The position numbers and the translations under genes are program-made. Of a stretch of DNA of 5,080 bases, positions 1 through 5,015 are shown piece by piece. Numbering within the stretch: the first letter of the stretch is position 1; each line of letters starts with the position of its first letter. A model generated the notes under the pieces. It was not told where the DNA came from. It saw nothing but the letters and a program-made list of their open reading frames with translations, and did not search any database. Origin of the DNA: Candidatus Solibacter sp. (GTDB taxonomy: Bacteria; Acidobacteriota; Terriglobia; Bryobacterales; Bryobacteraceae); NCBI GenBank assembly GCA_017883345.1, contig JADGNT010000450.1, positions 1 through 5,080 of the forward strand, written 5' to 3'.

Positions 1-24
1 GCTCAGAACGTCCAGGCGTGAGCG

Positions 25-45
25 ATTTGTCAGACTCTGACAAAT
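25..45. repeat. 21-bp perfect palindrome, copy 1
   Basis: ATTTGTCAGA, a single central C, then the exact reverse complement TCTGACAAAT: two 10-bp arms with a 1-base centre. The identity with copy 2 extends one base to the left (G) and one to the right (T), making a 23-bp direct repeat. The shape (two-fold symmetric, AT-rich ends, TGTCAGA arms) suits a dimeric repressor operator. It could also be a dispersed intergenic palindrome. There is no T tract after it, so it is a poor terminator. Confidence 0.85.
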
Positions 46-88
46 TTGAGTTGCGTGTGCATTTGGAATCAGTTGTTTACAGGGGCTG

Positions 89-109
89 ATTTGTCAGACT
101 CTGACAAAT
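89..109. repeat. 21-bp perfect palindrome, copy 2
   Basis: Identical base for base to copy 1 at 25-45, with 64 bp between the two starts (about six helical turns). The 41 bases between the two 23-bp repeat units are not repeated. Same-phase spacing of two identical palindromes would allow cooperative binding by one regulator. No obvious target promoter lies within the visible sequence, so any regulated gene would be off the left edge, or the element is a mobile or repetitive palindrome. Confidence 0.85.
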
Positions 110-139
110 TCCGGCAGGACGGGCGACCCCTTCAAACTG

Positions 140-160
140 CGTAGCCGCAAGTGCGGCACG
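140..160. repeat. GC-rich hairpin (GCCGCA/TGCGGC)
   Basis: GCCGCA at 144-149 and TGCGGC at 152-157 pair perfectly across a 2-base AG turn. CGT at 140-142 pairs with ACG at 158-160 if A143 is bulged out, giving nine base pairs. The two-base turn would open in RNA, so the real loop would be larger. It has no adjacent T run. Confidence 0.55.
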
Positions 161-179
161 ACTTTCAGATAGGTCGTCA

Positions 180-200
180 TCCGGCCGGCGTTCGGCCGGA
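180..200. repeat. GC-rich hairpin (TCCGGCCG/CGGCCGGA)
   Basis: Eight-base-pair perfect stem, TCCGGCCG at 180-187 with CGGCCGGA at 193-200, and a 5-base GCGTT loop. It would be a very stable hairpin in RNA from either strand. With no T tract following, a role in transcript-end stability or Rho-dependent termination of the minus-strand operon is possible but unproven. Confidence 0.55.
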
Positions 201-242
201 AGACGCGTCAATATACGATACGGCGATTACGCGCGCAGGCGG

Positions 243-291
243 CCCGTGACCTGCCGGCATTACCCGTTTTCAGGGAACGACGTGTCACGGG
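243..291. repeat. Inverted repeat CCCGTGAC...GTCACGGG
   Basis: Perfect 8-bp arms at 243-250 and 284-291 enclose 33 bases. An exact 8-bp match within 50 bases is more than chance would usually give in such a short region, but the long loop makes its function uncertain. It could be the closing stem of a larger folded RNA that includes the neighbouring hairpins. Confidence 0.4.
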
Positions 292-299
292 AGGGATCC

Positions 300-320
300 C
301 GCGGAGCACTCCGCGTTTCT
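300..320 (+). terminator. Possible weak terminator hairpin
   Basis: CGCGGAG at 300-306 pairs with CTCCGCG at 309-315 across a 2-base turn (7 bp), followed on the plus strand by TTTCT at 316-320. The stem is strong but the T tract is short and interrupted, so it is at best a weak intrinsic terminator for plus-strand transcripts. On the minus strand, where the operon at 372-2568 reads, nothing T-rich follows the hairpin. Confidence 0.25.
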
Positions 321-371
321 CACACTTCAGGCCCGCCCGTTTCGGGGATCAAAACGAGCTGGACGCCTGGC

Positions 372-884
372 TCATAGACCGACATCGGGCTCAATCACGT
401 CACAGACAAGTTGCAGGGTCAGGCGTGGGCTCGTGATCGGGAAGGGTACGTGGGCCCTTTTGCCGCCGCCGATGTGCAGGTGGCATCGCGGAACAACCAA
501 GGCGTCCCGTGTCCGCTGTACATTCAGATGAACACGCACCATGCTTAGCTTCCGCGCAGGGGGCAGGTGCAAGTGGAACTTGAACTGGGTGATTCGCCAG
601 CCAGTTTGCTGCTTCTTCATCCGGATGTTGAAATCGAGGCTCGATCCGGAAGCGAACTGGATCGCGTGGCACTCCAGTTCCTGAATGCCATCTGTCTGTT
701 GGCTGAGTTGAACCGACTTCTCCGCGAAATGCTTAATCCGCCCATGATCTTCCTGATCGGCCAAGTATGCCCGCATCTGGCGGAGCAAGAAATCCGGAGG
801 ATCCAGATCCAATTCATCGAGTGCGGATTCGAAGGCATCCTCTCGCTCGAGCGCGAGCCGCTGCAACTCATCCTCGATACTCAA
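372..884 (-). CDS. Uncharacterised 170-aa protein, HxH-rich C-terminus
   Basis: Third and last gene of the minus-strand operon; function not recognised. The start is a TTG at 884-882 overlapping the TGA of the previous gene (TTGA, 4 bp). A GGGAGG ribosome-binding site lies 9 bases upstream, and this pair decides the start over later ATGs. Residues 1-60 are charged and look helical (DELQRLALEREDAFESALDELD). Residues 95-165 look beta-rich and carry two HxH motifs (FHLHL, H104/H106; CHLHIGG, H135/H137), with H119 and H145 nearby. Clustered histidines on predicted strands could bind metal or form an active site, but no known catalytic motif is complete. No signal peptide or membrane segment is seen, so it is probably cytoplasmic. 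Coupling to two NTPase-like genes suggests it is the effector or partner of the module; this is inference only. Confidence 0.75.
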   Translation of the reverse strand: MSIEDELQRLALEREDAFESALDELDLDPPDFLLRQMRAYLADQEDHGRIKHFAEKSVQLSQQTDGIQELECHAIQFASGSSLDFNIRMKKQQTGWRITQFKFHLHLPPARKLSMVRVHLNVQRTRDALVVPRCHLHIGGGKRAHVPFPITSPRLTLQLVCDVIEPDVGL

Positions 885-1318
885 GCCGGCAGGCCTCCCG
901 AGAGGTCGTCCGGGCCAATCCGGAAAACATCCGTCAGACGGCTGCGCAGATTGGGAGCTACGCTTAAGATCCGTTCCGCGGATTTCTCATCGGCAAGCAG
1001 CAGAAGCTGGCCCCCATCTTGGACCAAAAGGGCGGAGTGACGGTCCAGGGCTTGGACCAGATCCGGCAGCCAAGCATCGAAATAGACGAGCCTGATCGAG
1101 CCGTCGTGCCAAGAGGGCAAGCTGTTGCGAAGCACCTTTGAAGCAGGACTAACGTGGATCGTGGCGCCGAGTTGCACCGCGGTTTCGGCCAGTAGATCCG
1201 CTTCGACTGTTGCCGCGGCTGACCCGTCGCAAATCAGCAGGTAGATTGCAGGATTCCGGGCTCCCGAAACTCCGAGAGCTCTTACGAGACGAAACGGTGT
1301 GACGACTGAGAACGTCAT
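881..1318 (-). CDS. Small AAA+-like protein lacking Walker A
   Basis: Middle gene of the operon, 145 aa. Its ATG (1318-1316) overlaps the ATPase stop (ATGA) and its TGA (883-881) overlaps the next start. No clear ribosome-binding site precedes it, so it probably depends on translational coupling. The predicted order follows a P-loop NTPase core: strand AIYLLICDG (24-32) where a P-loop would follow, helix 37-50, strand TIHVS, helix, strand IRLVYFD ending in D81 at the Walker B position, helix, strand QLLLLAD (104-110) at the sensor 1 position, helix, then NLRSRL (123-128) and VFRI. The last part resembles the arginine-finger region (L-x-SR) of DnaA/Hda-type AAA+ proteins. GxxxxGK[ST] is absent, so it should not hydrolyse ATP alone. 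It may supply an arginine finger or adaptor surface to the neighbouring ATPase. A generic Rossmann-like protein is the alternative. Confidence 0.75.
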   Translation of the reverse strand: MTFSVVTPFRLVRALGVSGARNPAIYLLICDGSAAATVEADLLAETAVQLGATIHVSPASKVLRNSLPSWHDGSIRLVYFDAWLPDLVQALDRHSALLVQDGGQLLLLADEKSAERILSVAPNLRSRLTDVFRIGPDDLSGGLPA

Positions 1319-2568
1319 CGTGCGTGCTCGGGCAGAACTTCAACCAGAGCGGGATGGACGAGGAAGTAGTCGCGCCCGCCTTTAGAGTATTCAAGGACTT
1401 GCCGGCCGACCAGCAAGTCCTTCGAGTCTGAATTGTTGGGAGAAAATTGCTTGTCCCGAAGGAGGCGCCGGATAAGCCGTATGCGAGTAGTGCCGAGACC
1501 AGCAAGATATCGGTTTCCCAGTTGCCGGATGGCGGCCCGCACGTGTTGCTTGCCGATACGATCTTCGGCATCCCGGTACGCGTATTGCGCGGCGGATTGG
1601 GCCAGTTCCAGTAGATCCCGCAGAACTCCACCGGAGAACCGGCAAATGTCACTCACAGACGCCGCGCTCATCAGTTCGTCGGCGCCTCGCCGTTTCAAAA
1701 TGGCCTTCAGAAAACCGGATTCCTTGGGGTCGATCGCAGCGGCCGGAATATGTCTCACGATATCGAAGTAGTCTTGAAGAAAGCGGCTGTTGTCGTACCA
1801 CAACAGCAGAGGGGCTGCAACGATCATTGTTACTTGCATGCCGCGGACGGCCCGCAAATCCTGCTCGGCGAATTCGCGAAACCGAGTCGGCTCGATCAAC
1901 CTGTCCAGCCCGTCTACAATTACGGTAACCTGACTGTCATGTTCCAGAAACGGCGAGAGAACTGTTCCAAGCAGATCCTTAACCTCCGCCACCCGTTCCT
2001 TAAGTTCAGGAAAACGGGGCTTCATGAGGCCGGGAACATGTACCGGAACCCCGTAATCGCCGTCTTCGGAATATGGCTCTTGGTCGTACCATTCGGTAGT
2101 GCCTAACGCTAATTTGTGCAACTTAGCGCTCGCCGATTGGACCTGCTTGGACGGCTCGCCGAAGCGTTTGTCAATCCGGGCGAACAGCCGCAATCCAATC
2201 GCGGCGAGCATGGCGCCTGGATTGGTTTCTGCGAAATCCGTGAATTCGGCGGCGTCAAGAAAGACGTTGACAGCGTCATCGTGACGCCTGAGACGGTCCA
2301 TGGTCAGGAGCAATTCGGTGGTTTTCCCTGAGCCAATCCCGCCAACCAGAGCCATTTGCGTCCCCCGGTTCAACTCGGCGGCAACTGCAAAGACCTCGTA
2401 AATCGGTGGTTGTTTGGGATCGCGCGGGTCGGATGTGGGCGGAACTACCATAAGATTCCGCTGGGCGACAGACCGGTTTAGGGCGATTGGATTAAGGCGC
2501 TCCAGAAACGGCCTGTAAATCTGCCGCCGGTCGAAAGTCAATGTTTCCGTCCTCGTGACCTGAGCCAT
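1315..2568 (-). CDS. P-loop ATPase, AAA+/STAND-like
   Basis: First gene of the operon, 417 aa. Walker A is GGIGSGKTT (76-84, K82). Walker B is VTVIVDGLDRL (214-224), with D219 and a D-x-x-D-R arrangement as in STAND, NACHT and Orc-like ATPases. QVTMIVAAP (245-253) fits sensor 1. FSGGVLRDLLEL (311-322) resembles the sensor 2 region of Cdc6/Orc-type ATPases, with R317. Residues 355-417, including LLVGRQVLEY and YFLVHPALVEVLP, look like a winged-helix end. A region of about 60 residues precedes the core. Residues 135-210 are a variable, probably helical insertion. No membrane helix or separate effector domain (nuclease, TIR, protease) is visible, so any effector activity would lie in the two downstream genes. 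The start has only a weak ribosome-binding site (GGTAG) and sits close to a TATACT box. ATP binding is well supported; the biological role is not known. Confidence 0.88.
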   Translation of the reverse strand: MAQVTRTETLTFDRRQIYRPFLERLNPIALNRSVAQRNLMVVPPTSDPRDPKQPPIYEVFAVAAELNRGTQMALVGGIGSGKTTELLLTMDRLRRHDDAVNVFLDAAEFTDFAETNPGAMLAAIGLRLFARIDKRFGEPSKQVQSASAKLHKLALGTTEWYDQEPYSEDGDYGVPVHVPGLMKPRFPELKERVAEVKDLLGTVLSPFLEHDSQVTVIVDGLDRLIEPTRFREFAEQDLRAVRGMQVTMIVAAPLLLWYDNSRFLQDYFDIVRHIPAAAIDPKESGFLKAILKRRGADELMSAASVSDICRFSGGVLRDLLELAQSAAQYAYRDAEDRIGKQHVRAAIRQLGNRYLAGLGTTRIRLIRRLLRDKQFSPNNSDSKDLLVGRQVLEYSKGGRDYFLVHPALVEVLPEHAR

Positions 2569-2583
2569 TTTGCGTCTACCACT

Positions 2584-2589
2584 AGTATA
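2584..2589 (-). promoter_or_regulatory. Candidate -10 box of the ATPase operon
   Basis: TATACT reads on the minus strand at 2589-2584, one mismatch from TATAAT. Transcription would begin near 2577, only about nine bases before the ATG at 2568, giving a very short leader. No good -35 box is found at 16-18 bp; TTGGTC at 2618-2613 is too far (23 bp). The AT-rich patch around it (CATATACTAGT) stands out from the GC-rich surroundings. Confidence 0.35.
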
Positions 2590-2743
2590 TGAGAGGTATC
2601 GGCCTCTGAGGGGACCAAACGCCCGGCACGTCTAGGCATCGCGGCCGCCGACTCTCGCGCGATCTTCGGCCCGCAGAATGGCAGCGCAATTCGGCCAGCT
2701 CCGAGCTGCGCGCGCGGATGCACAAGGCGGAGTCTGATGCCAC

Positions 2744-3655
2744 CTACAATTCCCGCCAGGAGGCGTCGAGCGATACCCAACGGTCGCCTTCGCCGATCTC
2801 GCTCTCGGCCAGGGACAGGGCGCCGTGGCCCTCATCGCAGAGGAACTCCGTGGTGACGGGCTCGAACATGCTGGCCCAGGACCCCATGGTGACGGGACGC
2901 GCCAGACGGCGGAGGCAGACCGGGCAGCGGCGGCGCTGATCGTCGAAGACCCAGACGGCGGCCAGGCCGAAGCCGCCCAGAAAAGCCAGGGTGGCGCCGA
3001 GTCCGGCGACCCATGCGCGCAGCAACTCCGGGGTGATGAGGTTCCACAACCAGCGGGACCCTTCGATCCACACCAGCGGCACCAAAACGATGACGGCGCC
3101 GATCTTGACGGCCAGGTAGAGCCAGTAGCGCCAGCCGTAGCGCCCCAGCGACAGACGGCCGATAGCGACCAGCGATGCGCCGATGGCCAGCGCCATCACG
3201 ATGGGCACGACATGGCCCACCACCAGGTCGCCGAGCGGGGGGTCGTAGCGCAGGTGGCGGTGCCCGATGAACTCCATGGGCTCAAGGTTCCAATAGATGG
3301 CGGCGGACACGATGGAGCGGGTGCCCTGGAAGCCGTGCGAGAGCAGCGCCAACAGGAGCGCTCCCGCCGCCGCCAGCGCCATGCCGAACTGCGGCCCGAG
3401 GGTCCAACGGTGGAAGCCGGCGCGGTTGAAGCGCAGCCAGAAGGCATTGGACAGAGCGTCGCGGCAAAGCAGCATCAGTTCGGCGCGGTCGCGGCCGGCG
3501 ACTTCGCCGCGGTCCACCAGAGTGCAGAGGCTGCACAGGCGCGAGTTCCAAAGCTGGCGAAATTCGTGCCGCACAGCAGGCGGCGCCAGGCGGCTCGCCA
3601 TCCGCAGCAGCCAACGGCAAAGCGTTGGCGGCGCCACTCCGTCAGCGTGGGACAT
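2744..3655 (-). CDS. Four-helix membrane protein with C-terminal Cys motif
   Basis: 303 aa, conserved-hypothetical type; function unknown. The frame stays open further upstream to 4201, but the real start is the ATG at 3655-3653, preceded by AGAGGA with a 6-base spacer; the extension only mirrors the divergent sigma gene. The N-terminus (1-80) is soluble, with Arg-rich stretches and a CSLC pair (C41/C44). Hydrophobic segments lie at about 89-107, 147-165, 177-197 and 211-237, with a polar loop between the first two (about 108-146). The C-terminal tail has CPVC (C244/C247) and CDEGH (C273, H277), a possible C-C-C-H zinc knuckle, probably cytoplasmic. I recall similar proteins in Solibacter-like genomes (memory, not searched). 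It is divergent from the broken sigma gene with 66 bp between starts, so it may have shared control with it or served as its membrane partner; the latter is speculative. Confidence 0.82.
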   Translation of the reverse strand: MSHADGVAPPTLCRWLLRMASRLAPPAVRHEFRQLWNSRLCSLCTLVDRGEVAGRDRAELMLLCRDALSNAFWLRFNRAGFHRWTLGPQFGMALAAAGALLLALLSHGFQGTRSIVSAAIYWNLEPMEFIGHRHLRYDPPLGDLVVGHVVPIVMALAIGASLVAIGRLSLGRYGWRYWLYLAVKIGAVIVLVPLVWIEGSRWLWNLITPELLRAWVAGLGATLAFLGGFGLAAVWVFDDQRRRCPVCLRRLARPVTMGSWASMFEPVTTEFLCDEGHGALSLAESEIGEGDRWVSLDASWREL

Positions 3656-3691
3656 GAGGCATCCTCTTACCCATTCGACGCCGGATTCCCT

Positions 3692-3697
3692 TATGAT
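3692..3697 (+). promoter_or_regulatory. Candidate -10 box of the sigma gene
   Basis: TATGAT at 3692-3697 is one mismatch from TATAAT. It lies 24 bases before the ATG at 3722, leaving a leader of about 18 bases. No clear -35 element is seen at the usual distance. The whole divergent gap (3656-3721) is only 66 bp, so promoters for both directions must share it. The ribosome-binding site for the sigma gene is weak (AGGA at 3704-3707, CCGGGCGA just before the ATG). Confidence 0.3.
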
Positions 3698-3721
3698 GTT
3701 CCCAGGATCGGCCCGGGCGAC

Positions 3722-4096
3722 ATGGAATCTCCCACTTCCACCTTCGCGCTGCTGGAGCAAGCCAAAGGCGGCGACGAGCAAGCGCTGTCGCGCGCCTTCG
3801 AACGCCACCGGCGGCGCCTGGCGGTGCTGATTCACTATAAGTTGAGCCCGCGGGCGCGGGAGTTCTGCGAGGTGGAAGACCTGGTGCAAGAGACCTGCCT
3901 GCGGGCGTTCCGCGATATTGGCAACTTCACGTATCAATCGCCCGGAAGCTTCCTGCGCTGGCTTTCGGCGATCGCCGACCACGCCATCATCGACCGCGCG
4001 CGGTACCAGAACCGGGAGCGGCGGGCGGGGGAGGTGGTGCCCTTCCGGTCCGCCAGCAATCCGCAAGGGCCGGAGCCCGCCGACAGTAAGACTCCC
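3722..4096 (+). pseudogene. ECF-type sigma factor, 5' fragment (region 2 only)
   Basis: The ATG at 3722 opens a recognisable sigma-70 region 2. ALLEQAKGGDEQALSRAFER (residues 8-27) is the usual ECF opening, EDLVQETCLRAFR is region 2.2, and SFLRWLSAIADHAIIDRAR is region 2.3/2.4, which melts and reads the -10 element. About 125 codons remain, ending at the linker ADSKTP. ECF factors are normally about 170-200 aa and need region 4 to read the -35 element; here region 4 is absent. From about 4097 the DNA matches a kinase gene in another frame, while the sigma frame runs on as Ala/Gly/Arg-rich nonsense to a stop at 4625-4627. The product would be a sigma fragment with a junk tail, probably inactive, though a region 2 fragment that still binds core polymerase cannot be excluded. 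Confidence 0.8.
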
Positions 4097-4097
4097 A

Positions 4098-5015
4098 ATT
4101 CTGGTGGGCCCGGACCTGGAACCGAAGCTGCTCGATTTCGGGCTGGCGCTGGATCTGGAGGGCAGCGAGCGGCTGTCGCGGATCGGCGAAATCGCCGGCA
4201 CGCCGGAGTATCTGTCGCCGGAGCAGGCGGCCGGGGTGCGGGACGGGGTGCAGAATCTCGACGCGCGCAGCGACGTGTTCTCGCTGGGCGCCGTGTTCTA
4301 CGAGGTGCTAACCGGCGAGCCGCCCTTCGGCGGCGACACGGTGGCCGGCCTGCCGCGGAATATCCGTACACAAGACCCGCCGCTGCCGCGCCGGCGCGAC
4401 CCGGCGATTCCGCGCGACCTGCAAAACATCTGTCTGAAGGCGCTGGAAAAGGACGCGGCCGGGCGCTGCGGCACGGCCCGCGAGATGGCCGACGACCTGC
4501 GGCGTTTCCTGGCGGGAGAAGCGGTCCACGCGGAACCGGCGGCATACGCCAGATTGATCGCCGGCAAGGTGGGGCAGCACCTGCGCGACCTGGAAAGCTG
4601 GCGCAGCGAACAAATTGTTTCCGCTGACGAGTACCACAGTTTGCGCAAACGCTACCACCCGCTGCTGGAGCGGGAGGACGCGTGGATTCTGGAGGCGCGC
4701 CGTCTCACGCTGCCGCAGGTGACGCTGTATCTCGGCGCTTGGGTGCTGGCGGTGGGCGCCGCGTTTCTGACCTTCTTTCCCTACCCGGCGCTGGCCAGGG
4801 CGCCGGCGGTGTTGATCGCTTGGGCGGCCGCGCTGCCGGTGGCGTGGATCGGCGTGGGCAACTGGCGGCGGGGCCGCTTCCGGGTGGCCATCGCCTACCT
4901 GCTGGCCTTCTGCCTGCCGGCGCCGATCGCCATGCTGGTGACGGTGGAGGAGACGGGCCTCTTCGCCGGGTTAGGACGAGTCTCCGAACTCCTGATCTCG
5001 TGGAATTTAGGCTGA
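4098..5015 (+). pseudogene. Hanks-type Ser/Thr kinase, internal/3' fragment
   Basis: From ATT at 4098 the frame reads ILVGPDLEPKLLDFGLAL, the stretch just after a kinase catalytic loop. It retains DFG (13-15 of the fragment), AGTPEYLSPEQ (33-43, activation segment and APE equivalent), RSDVFSLG (57-64, subdomain IX) and a C-lobe ending near EMADDLRRFLAGE (129-141). A linker then leads to hydrophobic segments at about 208-227, 231-254 and 262-281, so the intact protein was a membrane-anchored kinase. Missing are the glycine-rich loop, the ATP-binding lysine and the HRDxKxxN loop, so no kinase activity is expected. No translation start of its own is evident; it lies +1 relative to the sigma frame. 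Kinase-like sequence seems to stop at about codon 291 (4970); the last 14 residues to the TGA at 5013-5015 look like read-through into unrelated DNA. Confidence 0.82.

Larger units (their letters stand above)
1..371. other. Non-coding region with palindromes and hairpins
   Basis: No convincing gene is visible in these 371 bases. The plus frame starting at base 1 closes at a TGA at 19-21, so the first 21 bases could be the tail of a plus-strand gene entering from the left, but six codons are too few to judge. The rest holds two copies of a perfect palindrome (25-45 and 89-109), then several GC-rich inverted repeats between 140 and 346. It lies downstream of the three-gene minus-strand operon, so it is the likely place for transcription to end. 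No hairpin here is followed by a long T tract on either strand, so no canonical intrinsic terminator can be named. Confidence 0.6.

Noticed and set aside
567..1040. Plus-strand open frame of 157 codons
   Set aside because: It lies antisense across two operon genes whose overlaps and ribosome-binding site are well formed; its protein shows no recognisable pattern.
2101..2107. GCCTAAC resembling an integron attC core
   Set aside because: It lies inside the ATPase coding sequence with no matching partner site or attC-like fold around it.
2538..2780. Small minus-strand open frame between the membrane protein and the ATPase
   Set aside because: It overlaps the end of one gene and the start of the other, with Arg/Ala-rich sequence and no good ribosome-binding site. 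The 175-base gap probably holds only the operon promoter and perhaps decayed sequence.
4082..4099. ADSKTPN in the sigma frame looks like a kinase catalytic loop (D-x-K-x-x-N)
   Set aside because: The spacing matches, but the preceding residues are not HR, the frame is that of the sigma gene, and a D-x-x-TP linker is usual in ECF sigma factors. Most likely coincidence, possibly reflecting microhomology at the junction.
3656..4201. N-terminal extension of the minus-strand membrane protein up to 4201
   Set aside because: It overlaps the sigma and kinase genes in antisense, has low-complexity composition, and a good ribosome-binding site sits just before the ATG at 3655.
2825..4627. A 600-residue plus-strand open frame
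   Set aside because: Only 3722-4096 of it is real (sigma region 2). The first 300 codons are the mirror of the minus-strand membrane protein gene and the last 180 are the kinase gene read in the wrong frame (Ala/Gly/Arg/Pro-rich).
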